Shown here one piece after another: positions 1-7,381 of a stretch of 64,000 bases of DNA; positions within the stretch are counted from its first letter, which is position 1; the number at the start of each line of letters is the position of its first letter. A model generated the notes under the pieces. The model had not been told where the DNA came from, ran no database searches, and saw nothing but the letters and a program-made list of their open reading frames with translations. The stretch spans positions 62,001-126,000 of the forward strand of contig CAKTFN010000004.1 of assembly GCA_934561055.1 (NCBI GenBank), given 5' to 3'. The position numbers were made by a program, and so were the translations under genes. The stretch comes from an uncultured Eubacteriales bacterium. GTDB taxonomy: Bacteria > Bacillota > Clostridia > Oscillospirales > Acutalibacteraceae.

Positions 1-27
1 CAGCCGGCATAAAACATATAAATAATT

Positions 28-72
28 AACCCCGAAGGATGAGCCGAACCAAATCCTTCGGGGTTTTCTTTT
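28..72. terminator. Rho-independent terminator
   Basis: A 13-bp stem (28-40 with 53-65, built on CCCCGAAGGAT) is followed by a T-rich tail on the plus strand and by A/T-rich sequence on the other side. It lies just past the stop of the minus-strand DUF3048 gene, so it probably terminates that gene and any plus-strand transcript entering from outside the window. Confidence 0.8.
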
Positions 73-76
73 GCTT

Positions 77-1147
77 TTATGCGGTTGGAAATTCAACGTT
101 TCCGTTGTTGACAAAGCCGAGATAGCTGTTGCCGCGGTTGACCTTGATTTCCTTTCCGTTTTCGTCCTTAACGATGATTCTTGAGCCGTAATCCGCTTTT
201 GTCCAAGTGACTTTTTTGACCGTTCCGAGGGAAATGTAATATCCCTTTCCGCCCTTCCAGTTCATTTGAACGAGCGGTCCACCTTCATAAAGCGAAACTT
301 CGGTTTCAAGCGCAAAAACGTTTCTGTAAGCGAGCTGCTTGTCTGCCTTTGAGTCCATGTGCGGCTTTCCGCTGTGCTGCTTGAGATAAAGCTTTCGCTT
401 TGCGTCATAAGTGAACGTGCTGTAATATGAGGGCGAAAAATTCAGCGTAACCTCGTTGCAGCTTTGCTTGCTCACTTTTTTCGGAGCGGTGAATTTGAAA
501 ATATAGCTGTCCTTTCCGTTTTGGTAATCGGTTCGGACGTTATATTTTTTCAAAAGTTCCGGAATATTTTTTCCGTCAACATATGCGGTATGTTCACGGC
601 TGTATTTTCCGAGACGTTCTGGGTCACGGCCGAAGATGAGCTCATCGCAATTTTGAGCGCCGTCAAAGTAATCGATTCCGAGCTTTTGAAGCGTTGCCGT
701 TCCGAGCGATTTGTTGCTTCCGAAGCAGAAATAGACTGCGTCAAGACCGTAAGCAAAAATCGGAAAATAATAGCGGCAGCTTCTGACCGAGCAGACCTTG
801 GGAACCTTTGTGTAATCGGCAAAAACGGCCATCATTCTTGTGATTCCGCCTTCAACGAGACATTCAAACATAAGGTCTGCGCCGTAAATTCCGTATTGCG
901 GAAGCGATTGGTTGATGTTGTTGATCATGATTGCAACGGGGCGTTTTCCCTTCGCCTCGTCCGAAAGATTGTCGAGTCCGGTGAGCCGGTTATAATCGGT
1001 TGCCTTCGGTTTTGTTGTTGTCGGTGCGGTCGTGCTCGGAGTAACGGTCAGCGGTTCTTTGTTGTTGCCGTTTCCGCAAGCGCAGACCGAAAAAAGAAGA
1101 ATCACCGCAAGAACGGCGGCAAAAATTCTGGTGACGTTGTTTTTCAT
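77..1147 (-). CDS. DUF3048 (YerB-like) lipoprotein
   Basis: This 356-residue exported protein starts with a hydrophobic signal ending in a lipobox (VCAC, lipidated Cys near residue 24), followed by a Thr/Pro-rich linker to about residue 50. The rest matches the DUF3048/YerB family: the RPVAIMINN stretch near residue 70, and the GGITRMMAVF and VRSCRYYF blocks further on. Function of the family is not established; members are membrane-anchored extracytoplasmic proteins of Firmicutes. It is a single gene with its own promoter (1275-1303) and terminator. The family call is firm; any role in the envelope is inference. Confidence 0.9.
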   Translation of the reverse strand: MKNNVTRIFAAVLAVILLFSVCACGNGNNKEPLTVTPSTTAPTTTKPKATDYNRLTGLDNLSDEAKGKRPVAIMINNINQSLPQYGIYGADLMFECLVEGGITRMMAVFADYTKVPKVCSVRSCRYYFPIFAYGLDAVYFCFGSNKSLGTATLQKLGIDYFDGAQNCDELIFGRDPERLGKYSREHTAYVDGKNIPELLKKYNVRTDYQNGKDSYIFKFTAPKKVSKQSCNEVTLNFSPSYYSTFTYDAKRKLYLKQHSGKPHMDSKADKQLAYRNVFALETEVSLYEGGPLVQMNWKGGKGYYISLGTVKKVTWTKADYGSRIIVKDENGKEIKVNRGNSYLGFVNNGNVEFPTA

Positions 1148-1274
1148 TTGGAATTACCTCTGATTCGGAAATTTGCTGTTTTCAGCCGAAAAGCGAACGG
1201 AAAGTTTCAAAACGTAAAAATACTTTATATATTATTCCCTTTTGAAGGCTTTCGCACTCGGTTTTCATTTCATT

Positions 1275-1303
1275 AGTATACCAAGTTTTTCCCCTTTTTT
1301 CAA
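1275..1303 (-). promoter_or_regulatory. Sigma-A promoter of the DUF3048 gene
   Basis: Read on the minus strand: TTGAAA (1303-1298), 17-bp spacer, TATACT (1280-1275). The leader to the start codon would be about 120 nt. The gene-free stretch 1148-1580 otherwise contains only this promoter and the divergent promoter of the next gene. Confidence 0.7.
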
Positions 1304-1444
1304 CAAATACCGCCATTTTACCTTCCAAAAAACAGCGGCCTAAATTGTGAAAGTTGATGGTTCGGACGGCCGAAACCGAAAAAGCGGTTCAAATATGCCA
1401 TTGATTTTTCCTCTGAAATAATTTCTTAAATTTTCTGAAAACTG

Positions 1445-1473
1445 TTGCAAAAATAATATTTATAATATATAAT
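1445..1473 (+). promoter_or_regulatory. Sigma-A promoter for the Ig-like exported protein
   Basis: TTGCAA (1445-1450), 17-bp spacer, TATAAT (1468-1473). Transcription would start near 1480, giving a leader of about 100 nt before the AAAGGAG ribosome binding site of the 1581 gene. Confidence 0.7.
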
Positions 1474-1580
1474 CAAATTATCAATTAAGAAAGCGGTGAG
1501 TCCGATGGTTAAATTTGAAGCTTAAAATAAGACCCGCAACAGATTTATTAAAAAATGATTAGTTTAAAAGGAGAAAAATT

Positions 1581-2597
1581 ATGTCAGGATCGATTATCAA
1601 GCTCCCGACTCTGAAACAGATTATCGCAGGCTTGCTTGCAACGCTTATGATGTTTTCGTCAATGATTACCGGAAAAAAATTCGGAAAAGTTGAAGTTTCG
1701 CTTGTCGGTGACGTAACGACCGAAAGCGAAGAAATTACCCTTGAAATCAAAAACTATTCTTTCAAGTCGGTTGGTTATGGCGAAGATTTTACTCTTGAAG
1801 TAAAGAACGGTGAAAATTGGAAAAAAGTTCCGGCAACCGGAGGTTTTCATGACTATTGGGCAACTCTCAGAGGTCTTTCAGGCACCGAGGTTTCGGTAAA
1901 GCTTCGGGATTCTTTCGGAAAAACTCTTGAAGCCGGAAAATACAGGCTTACAAAAGAAGTCGGCGGAAAAGAATACAGCATTATTTTTGTTGTTTCAAAT
2001 CTTTCCGGGACGGAAGATATTCTCGAATTGTTTAATCTCAGCGCCAACAGAATCAAAACACAGGCTGTCAAGGTTACAAAAAATTTTGAAGACCTTCGGC
2101 ATAACGAAGAGTACACGGAAATTCCGAACGAAATCAGTGCAGTCGGAAAAATTCTTATTGAAGAATTCCTCAAAAAGGACGAAACCCCGGTTGATTACAA
2201 AGGAAATGAAATTGTTGATGATTATCCGGTTTCCGGTGAAAAGTATGTCAGCCGTGCAACGGTTGAGGACCTTGATTTTGCTTCTTGTGAAATCGACGAA
2301 AAATATTATTATATCACTCTCGGCTTTAAGGAGTGCACCGACCCGGTTGAAAGCGGATGTGCGAATGCATTCAATCTCGTTAATTCGGAAGATTATGCAT
2401 CGGCGAGTATGGTTAAAGAATTTAGCGTTAAATATTATGACGCAACGATTGAATGTAAAATTGAAAAATCAACCGGAAACATGGTTTGGGCAAAATATAC
2501 TCTTCCTATGGTTTGGAGCCTTACCGCCGAAGCTGTGAAAGAGTTTGAAATTAAAATCGGCGCAACCTTTGTTGACGATTACACGATTACTTATTAA
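1581..2597 (+). CDS. Membrane-anchored protein, Ig-like (Big_14-type) domain plus paralogous C-terminal domain
   Basis: This is a 338-residue protein with one N-terminal hydrophobic segment (about residues 10-28) and no lipobox, so it is exported or membrane-anchored. Residues about 35-135 form a beta-rich stretch with YGEDFTLEVKNGENWKKVP and an AGKYRL motif, typical of the bacterial Ig-like domain in many clostridial envelope proteins (Big_14 is my best guess). Residues about 150-338 resemble the C-terminal two thirds of the 5537 protein: both end in DDxYTxTY, share a GATIE/DATIE segment and an FKE/FKS strand. Start chosen by SD AAAGGAG at correct spacing. Function unknown. Confidence 0.75.
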   Translation: MSGSIIKLPTLKQIIAGLLATLMMFSSMITGKKFGKVEVSLVGDVTTESEEITLEIKNYSFKSVGYGEDFTLEVKNGENWKKVPATGGFHDYWATLRGLSGTEVSVKLRDSFGKTLEAGKYRLTKEVGGKEYSIIFVVSNLSGTEDILELFNLSANRIKTQAVKVTKNFEDLRHNEEYTEIPNEISAVGKILIEEFLKKDETPVDYKGNEIVDDYPVSGEKYVSRATVEDLDFASCEIDEKYYYITLGFKECTDPVESGCANAFNLVNSEDYASASMVKEFSVKYYDATIECKIEKSTGNMVWAKYTLPMVWSLTAEAVKEFEIKIGATFVDDYTITY

Positions 2598-2602
2598 TAA
2601 AA

Positions 2603-2647
2603 AACACCGCCGCAACGGTTCGTCCGAAGCGGCGGCGTGTTTTTTTG
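2603..2647. terminator. Terminator between convergent genes
   Basis: A GC-rich hairpin (CACCGCCGC pairing with GCGGCGGcGTG, one bulge) is followed by seven T on the plus strand. It lies between the convergent 1581 gene and the copper ATPase, and probably serves the 1581 gene; an A run upstream lets it act on the minus strand too. Confidence 0.8.
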
Positions 2648-2661
2648 CTTTTGACTGTCAA

Positions 2662-2892
2662 TCAGTCAAAAAGTCCTTTTTTGACTTCTGCTTTGATCGG
2701 TTTGAAGCCGGCTTTTTCAACGGCTTTGAAAAGCTCGTCGTCCGAAACGTCCTGAGAAAGGGAAACGACGGCATTTTTCTTTTCTGCATCGGCCTTTGCT
2801 TTTTTGACGCCGTTTACCGCAAGAAGTTCGTCCTCAACAGCTTTTGCACAGTGAGCGCAGTGCATTCCTTCAATTTCAATAATCTTTTTCAT
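2662..2892 (-). CDS. Possible separately translated CopZ-like copper chaperone (internal start in copA)
   Basis: Inside and in frame with copA, an ATG at 2892-2890 is preceded by a perfect AAGGAGG (2907-2901) at 8-nt spacing. Translation from it would give a 76-residue free HMA domain with GMHCAHC at residues 9-15, the size of a typical CopZ chaperone. The sequence shows the start signals; whether ribosomes use them is inference. It may be the relic of a separate copZ gene whose upstream stop was lost, or a means to make both pump and chaperone from one message. Confidence 0.55.
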   Translation of the reverse strand: MKKIIEIEGMHCAHCAKAVEDELLAVNGVKKAKADAEKKNAVVSLSQDVSDDELFKAVEKAGFKPIKAEVKKGLFD

Positions 2893-5214
2893 GTCTGAAT
2901 CCTCCTTGAATTCAATTGAATCGGTTTGGTTTGTGCCTGTTTTGTCGCTTGTGTTATTGATTTCGGCCGAAGCCGTTTTTTCCGCTTTGAAGAACCTCAG
3001 TCTCAGTGCGTTGAGAACAACGCAAACCGAGCTTAAACTCATTGCTCCGGCGGCAATCATCGGAGAAAGCTTGATTCCGAACGAGTAAAACGCTCCGGCC
3101 GCAAGAGGAATTGAAACTGCGTTATAAAAGAACGCCCAGAAGAGGTTCATCTTGATGTTTCCGAGAACTTTTTTTGAAAGTCTGATTGCGTTGACAACGC
3201 TGTAGATGTCTTTGTTCATGAGAACGAGGTCTGCGCTTTCAACGGCAATGTCCGTTCCGTCACCGATTGCAATTCCGACGTCGGCACGGGAAAGGGCGGG
3301 TGCGTCGTTGATTCCGTCACCGACCATCGCAACAACTTTTCCGCTTTCCTGGAGTGTACGGACTTCGCTTTCCTTGTTCTGCGGAAGAACTTCGGAAATG
3401 ATTTTTTGAACTCCGAGCCTTTCCCCGACCGCTTTTGCGGTCAGTTTGTTGTCGCCTGTGAGCATTACCGAGGAGATTCCGAGCTTTTTGAGCGCCTCGA
3501 TTGCAAGGGCGGAATTCTCTTTTTCGCTGTCCGCAACGGCAATAATTCCGATAACTTTTCCGTCGCTTGCAAAAAGGAGCGGTGTTTTTCCTTCGTTTGC
3601 AAGCCCGTTGAGCTTTTCGCCGACCGAAGAACAGTCGATTCCGTTTTGGGAGAGGAGACGTTCGTTTCCGGCGAAGTATGTTTTTCCGTCAATTTTTGCA
3701 CTGATTCCGCCGCCGGAGAAAGAGGAAAACTCTTCGGCCGTTTTTTCCGGAAGGTCTTTCGCTTTTTTGAGTATCGCACGGGCGAGGGGATGTTCGGAAT
3801 TTTTTTCCATCGCCGCCGCAATCGTAAGCATATCACTTTCCGTCATTTCTGTCAATGAGACAATGTCCGTTACGGAAGGTTCGCCCTTTGTGAGCGTTCC
3901 CGTTTTGTCAAAAACGGCGGTATCAATTTGAGAAAGGCGCTCCATTGCCGCCGCACTCTTGAAAAGAAGACCGTTTTTTGCACCCTGTCCCGTTCCGACC
4001 ATGATTGCAACCGGGGTTGCAAGGCCGAGGGCGCAGGGGCAGGAGATTACGAGAACCGAAATTGCAAAATTCAGCGCAAGAGAGAAGTCCTTTGAAACAG
4101 TGTACCAAATGATTCCGCAAAGGACGGCAATCGAAATAACCGTCGGAACAAAAATACGGCTGACCTTGTCGGCAAGGCGGGAAATCGGAGCTTTGCTTCC
4201 GGCCGCTTCAAGCGAAAGGGCAATCATTTGAGAAAGTGTTGTGCCGCTTCCGACTTTCGTTGCTTTCATCGTGAATGCGCCCGAGGTGTTGATTGAAGCG
4301 CAAAGAACGTTGTCGCCGGCTTCCTTTTGAACGGGCATACTTTCTCCGGTGAGCGCACTTTGGTCAACAAAGCCGTTTCCGCTCAGAACAACGCCGTCCG
4401 TCGGAATTTTTGTTCCGGGGCGAACAAGAATTTCGTCGCCGACGGAAACTTCTTCGGCCGGAATGACGCTTTCCTTTCCGTTTCGGATAACCGTTGCCGT
4501 TTCCGGAGCGAGCGAAGTCAGCATATCAAGAACCGCTTTTGTTTTTCCTTTTGAACGTTCTTCAAGGAATTTTCCGATGTCAACGAGCGTAACGATCATT
4601 GCGGCAGATTCAAAGTAAAGATTTGAATGCCATTTTGCAACAAGCGCCATGTCTCCGGCTGAAAGACCGGAAGCGATTTTTACTGTTCCGACAATTCCGT
4701 AAATAAACGAGGCCGCCGCACCGATTGCAATGAGCGAGTCCATATTCGGCGAAAATCTGAAAAGACTTTTGAATCCGATTGTGAAGTATTTATAATTGAT
4801 AGCAAGAACAACGAGAGTGAAAACAAGCTGATAAATCGCAAAATTCAGCGCATTCTCATGGCCTGAAAGGAAAGGCGGCTGCGGAAGACTCATCATGTGT
4901 CCCATTGAAACATACATCAGCGGAATGAGAAGAACAACCGAAAGAATCAGGCGGATTTTCGCTTTTTTTTCGGCTTTTTCCGCGGCGGCGTTTGAGTTGC
5001 TTTTTCCCTTGATTTCGCACCCGTAGCCGACGGATTTCACTTTCATTATAATATCCGACGCAGTGATTTGCTTTTCATCGTATTCAACGCTCATCGAATT
5101 CGTGAGGAGATTGACCTGAACGTCTTTTGCGCCTGAGAGCGATTCAACGCTTTTTTGAACCCTTGCGCTGCACGAAGCGCAGGTCATTCCCATAACATCG
5201 AACCGGGTTTTCAA
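2662..5214 (-). CDS. copA: Copper-exporting P1B-type ATPase with fused C-terminal CopZ-like domain
   Basis: ATP-driven Cu(I) efflux pump of the inner membrane, 850 residues. An N-terminal metal-binding domain carries GMTCASC; then the membrane domain with the CPC metal site (C392-P393-C394), phosphorylation motif DKTGT (D436) and the GDGINDAP hinge near residue 630. Unusually, after the last membrane segments there is an Asn/Thr/Ser/Asp-rich linker and a second heavy-metal domain (from residue 775) with GMHCAHC. Start is a TTG (5212-5214) with SD GGAAGGTG seven bases upstream; the ATG at GMTCASC is an alternative. Promoter at 5273-5301. The copper specificity follows from CPC plus the two CxxC domains. 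Confidence 0.95.
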   Translation of the reverse strand: MKTRFDVMGMTCASCSARVQKSVESLSGAKDVQVNLLTNSMSVEYDEKQITASDIIMKVKSVGYGCEIKGKSNSNAAAEKAEKKAKIRLILSVVLLIPLMYVSMGHMMSLPQPPFLSGHENALNFAIYQLVFTLVVLAINYKYFTIGFKSLFRFSPNMDSLIAIGAAASFIYGIVGTVKIASGLSAGDMALVAKWHSNLYFESAAMIVTLVDIGKFLEERSKGKTKAVLDMLTSLAPETATVIRNGKESVIPAEEVSVGDEILVRPGTKIPTDGVVLSGNGFVDQSALTGESMPVQKEAGDNVLCASINTSGAFTMKATKVGSGTTLSQMIALSLEAAGSKAPISRLADKVSRIFVPTVISIAVLCGIIWYTVSKDFSLALNFAISVLVISCPCALGLATPVAIMVGTGQGAKNGLLFKSAAAMERLSQIDTAVFDKTGTLTKGEPSVTDIVSLTEMTESDMLTIAAAMEKNSEHPLARAILKKAKDLPEKTAEEFSSFSGGGISAKIDGKTYFAGNERLLSQNGIDCSSVGEKLNGLANEGKTPLLFASDGKVIGIIAVADSEKENSALAIEALKKLGISSVMLTGDNKLTAKAVGERLGVQKIISEVLPQNKESEVRTLQESGKVVAMVGDGINDAPALSRADVGIAIGDGTDIAVESADLVLMNKDIYSVVNAIRLSKKVLGNIKMNLFWAFFYNAVSIPLAAGAFYSFGIKLSPMIAAGAMSLSSVCVVLNALRLRFFKAEKTASAEINNTSDKTGTNQTDSIEFKEDSDMKKIIEIEGMHCAHCAKAVEDELLAVNGVKKAKADAEKKNAVVSLSQDVSDDELFKAVEKAGFKPIKAEVKKGLFD

Positions 5215-5272
5215 AACCGATCACCTTCCTGTTGAAATATTGTTTCCGCTTTTTGGCGGCTTACTAAAAGTC

Positions 5273-5301
5273 ATTATATACCAAGTCGGTAGGAATTTCA
5301 A
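5273..5301 (-). promoter_or_regulatory. copA promoter with dyad in the spacer
   Basis: On the minus strand: TTGAAA (5301-5296), 17-bp spacer, TATAAT (5278-5273). The spacer contains the dyad TACC-N5-GGTA (5279-5291), a plausible site for a copper-responsive regulator; no such regulator gene is visible next to copA. The rest of the 5215-5536 gap holds the divergent promoter of the 5537 gene. Confidence 0.6.
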
Positions 5302-5415
5302 GTTGAAAGAGGATTCAACCGAAAGAATTTTTGAAGAAAAAATCGAAAATTTTGTGAAAAAAGACAGCTTCAAAAAATATTTACGGTAAAAATAGATAAG
5401 TTTATCCAAAAAGAC

Positions 5416-5444
5416 TTGACTTTTTTTAAGAATTATTGTATTTT
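5416..5444 (+). promoter_or_regulatory. Sigma-A promoter for the 5537 gene
   Basis: TTGACT (5416-5421), 17-bp spacer, TATTTT (5439-5444). The leader then carries a 6-bp hairpin, CCGCAC with GTGCGG (about 5487-5511), before the AAAGGAG ribosome binding site. Confidence 0.6.
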
Positions 5445-5536
5445 TACTAAGTAAAGCTTCTCTTAAAAAGAAAGAGAGAATTTCGCCGCACGTAAACGAC
5501 AATTGTGCGGTCAATTTTGAAAGGAGTAATCCAACA

Positions 5537-6466
5537 ATGAAAAAAGAACTCAAAGTTATCGCTGTCGTTCTTGCGGGAATCATCGTTTTCCTTGCCGGCT
5601 TCGGTCTCGGTTCATCAAAGGGAATCACAATTGACGTTAAAGTTGACGGCGCAAACACCGCAAACGCATCAGCAACTCCCACTCCTGCTCCGACACCGGA
5701 CACAACCACAGCTCCCGCTCCGGCTCCGACACCGGACACAACCACAGCTCCGGCTCCGTCATCGGACGGCAAAGCCGACACTAAGCCTGCCGACAATAAC
5801 AGCGGAGCACCCTCGGCAATTCCCTCTTCACCGAAGGAAATCGCCGCAAAGTACAACGAAGTTCTCAACGCTCTTAAAAAGCAGGAAAACGTTACCGTTC
5901 ATAAGGTAAGTAAGGTTAACATCGAATGCACCGACTGCTCGGTCGGAATCCTTAAGGGAGCCGTTAACTCAATTCTCCAGGGCTTCATGAAAGGCTCGGA
6001 CGATAACGTTCAGTTCACCGGCGGAAAGGGCAACAAGGCTGACGGAAGCGAAGTTTGGATCAACGACTTCATCACTCCGGGCGGAAGAGAAGCGGCAGTC
6101 ACCGAAAACGACCTTGCTTCCGCAACTGCGGCGGCAGAAGGCTCAGGCTATAAGATGACCCTCAAGTTCAAGAGCGAAAGCGCAACATTCGACGGAACAA
6201 CCGGAACGGAACCCGCAAGCCACAAGACCGCAATGGATCCGCTTAACCTTGCAACTCTTGAGCTTCCGATGGGCGCAAAGATTACCGAAGCAAGCATGAC
6301 TTATCCGGGCGCAACAATCGAAGCAACCGTTGACGGTTCGGGCAACCTTACCGCTTTGCATCTTGTTCTTCCTCTTGAAGGAACCGGAACAGGTAACCTC
6401 AAGGGTATGTCTCTTTCGGTAGGTCTTAAGGGCGACCTTGACGATGCCTACACAATGACTTATTGA
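5537..6466 (+). CDS. Membrane-anchored protein with Pro/Thr/Ala repeat linker, paralogue of the 1581 protein
   Basis: This 309-residue protein has an N-terminal membrane anchor (residues about 7-25), no lipobox, then a low-complexity linker (about 45-100) in which an APTPDTTTAPAP unit is repeated twice, as in wall-spanning linkers. The globular part (about 105-309) shares with the 1581 protein the final DDxYTxTY, a GATIE segment, an LP strand and an alternating FKSES strand. SD AAAGGAG supports the start. No catalytic motif is apparent; function unknown. It may expose the shared domain outside the cell. Confidence 0.7.
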   Translation: MKKELKVIAVVLAGIIVFLAGFGLGSSKGITIDVKVDGANTANASATPTPAPTPDTTTAPAPAPTPDTTTAPAPSSDGKADTKPADNNSGAPSAIPSSPKEIAAKYNEVLNALKKQENVTVHKVSKVNIECTDCSVGILKGAVNSILQGFMKGSDDNVQFTGGKGNKADGSEVWINDFITPGGREAAVTENDLASATAAAEGSGYKMTLKFKSESATFDGTTGTEPASHKTAMDPLNLATLELPMGAKITEASMTYPGATIEATVDGSGNLTALHLVLPLEGTGTGNLKGMSLSVGLKGDLDDAYTMTY

Positions 6467-6486
6467 TTAACCGAATAAGAAAAATT

Positions 6487-6518
6487 AACCGCTCGGCGTA
6501 ATGCCGGGCGGTTTTTGT
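6487..6518 (+). terminator. Terminator of the 5537 gene
   Basis: ACCGCTCGGC pairs with GCCGGGCGGT around a 5-nt loop and is followed by TTTTTGTTT. Confidence 0.85.
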
Positions 6519-6521
6519 TTA

Positions 6522-6550
6522 TTGACAAAATATGACACGCATGGTAAATA
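6522..6550 (+). promoter_or_regulatory. Promoter of the small toxin-like gene
   Basis: TTGACA (6522-6527), 17-bp spacer, then a weak -10 TAAATA (6545-6550). It lies between the preceding terminator and the small hydrophobic peptide gene at 6608. Confidence 0.5.
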
Positions 6551-6607
6551 CTTTCGGTGCCGTACGAAACGGAAGGCGGTTTGCTCCTCAAAGAGGGGGT
6601 GATGACA

Positions 6608-6700
6608 ATGACAATAACGCTTATTGAATTGATTGCAATTCTTGCATTACTTGTTGAAGTCATCTCTCTTTGCCACAGAATTTTCAGCGAAGACAAGTAA
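6608..6700 (+). CDS. Small hydrophobic peptide, candidate type I (holin-like/TxpA-like) toxin
   Basis: A 30-residue peptide (MTITLIELIAILALLVEVIS... ending in SEDK) with one membrane-spanning stretch (about residues 3-20) and a short polar tail. It is preceded by the motif GAGGGGGTGATGAC, the leader sequence characteristic of putative holin-like toxins of Firmicutes. Start is chosen at 6608, eight bases after the SD; an in-frame ATG at 6602 is too close. A terminator follows (6718-6751) and a strong opposed promoter sits just beyond it, the arrangement of txpA/RatA-type loci. Toxicity is inferred, not shown. Confidence 0.65.
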   Translation: MTITLIELIAILALLVEVISLCHRIFSEDK

Positions 6701-6714
6701 TCTTACATAAAAAG

Positions 6715-6799
6715 TAAGAAACACCGCCAGCTTTCCCTTTGGCGGTGTTTCTTTAAATACTACCATTCCGGAGCGAACCGCTTACTGCGGCACCTCTTT
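6715..6799 (-). ncRNA. Candidate antisense RNA to the 3' end of the small toxin mRNA
   Basis: The minus-strand consensus promoter at 6806-6834 should start an RNA near 6799 which runs leftwards into the bidirectional hairpin 6718-6751, followed on that strand by a T-rich tail (TTTCTTACTTTTT). The product of about 85-90 nt would be complementary to the 3' end of the toxin transcript including its terminator. No ORF of note lies in it. This is the expected position of a RatA-like antitoxin RNA; the RNA itself is predicted from signals only. Confidence 0.55.
6718..6755. terminator. Bidirectional terminator shared by toxin mRNA and antisense RNA
   Basis: A perfect 12-bp stem (6718-6729 with 6740-6751; GAAACACCGCCA) with T-rich tails on both strands. 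Confidence 0.8.
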
Positions 6800-6805
6800 A
6801 TCTAT

Positions 6806-6834
6806 ATTATACACAGCCGTTTGCGTTTTGTCAA
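6806..6834 (-). promoter_or_regulatory. Full-consensus sigma-A promoter reading toward the toxin gene
   Basis: On the minus strand TTGACA (6834-6829), exactly 17 bp, TATAAT (6811-6806). There is no protein gene downstream on that strand before the terminator, so it most likely drives a small antisense RNA. Confidence 0.75.
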
Positions 6835-6874
6835 GCGGCTGTTTTTGCTTTGGAAAGAATAAAAAAATCCGACG

Positions 6875-6928
6875 TGTAAAGCCACAGACTTTACAGATGT
6901 TGATTTTATGTAAAGTTTTTAACTTTAC
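6875..6928. promoter_or_regulatory. Two GTAAAG/CTTTAC palindromes, candidate operator
   Basis: A 21-bp perfect palindrome TGTAAAG-N7-CTTTACA (6875-6895) and a 19-bp palindrome GTAAAGT-N5-ACTTTAC (6910-6928) share the same half-site and have centres 34 bp apart. They lie behind the antisense promoter and about 110 bp upstream of the giant gene's promoter. The regulator is unknown. The gene-free stretch 6756-7034 shows nothing else. Confidence 0.4.
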
Positions 6929-7034
6929 GGTGAGCGGCAACAATTTGTATATTTTAACGGGTTTTGTTGCACCGATTCGTCAAAATAACCAAAATTCTTC
7001 ACAGATTTTCTTTGAACAAATCATGAAGAAAAGG

Positions 7035-7064
7035 TTGACTTTTTATTGCGTAAAAGTTTATAAT
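7035..7064 (+). promoter_or_regulatory. Promoter of the giant repeat-protein gene
   Basis: TTGACT (7035-7040), 18-bp spacer, TATAAT (7059-7064). Transcription from about 7071 gives a leader of roughly 310 nt. Confidence 0.65.
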
Positions 7065-7070
7065 CAATCT

Positions 7071-7381
7071 GTATCTTTATATTGTTTGCGCTTGCGCAAA
7101 TATCTGTTATCTATTATCCGAATCGGTAGTGTCGTTATGTCGCAAAACAGTGTTTTGCTTGATAAATCATTGCGCTTTTCCGCACGCATTGTTAAATTGT
7201 GCGGAAATCTTTCCGATAAAAGACGGAACACTTTAATTTCAAAACAGATTTTTCCGTTCAAGGGTCACTGCTTTTGAACGGGCGAACTTTCGGGCATTAT
7301 GCCCAACGCAACCCCTAACAATCGGTAACAAAAGACCGTTGACATAGACAAAAATTCATTATTATGAAAGGTGGAAAAATA
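7071..7381 (+). promoter_or_regulatory. Long structured 5' leader of the giant repeat-protein gene
   Basis: The leader contains successive hairpins: TTTGCGC/GCGCAAA (about 7084-7099), GCAAAAC/GTTTTGC (about 7143-7159), TTCCGCAC/GTGCGGAA (about 7178-7207), CCGTTCAA/TTGAACGG (about 7254-7281), GGGCATTATGCCC, and finally CGG-loop-CCG followed by TTGACATAGA (7321-7350). The last element recurs in the leader of the 15824 gene. I recognise no known riboswitch class. Confidence 0.45.

Noticed and set aside
464..1276. A 270-codon plus-strand frame opposite the DUF3048 lipoprotein gene
   Set aside because: No SD, no recognisable domain; the minus-strand gene has lipobox, SD and promoter.
5221..5868. 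A 215-codon open frame on the minus strand rich in Ala/Gly/Val repeats
   Set aside because: It is the antisense of the Pro/Thr repeat linker of the 5537 gene, has no ribosome binding site and lies over the copA and 5537 promoters.
7071..7381. A c-di-GMP or other known riboswitch in the giant gene's leader
   Set aside because: The hairpin order and conserved loops of GEMM or other familiar aptamers were not found by eye; a covariance search would be decisive.
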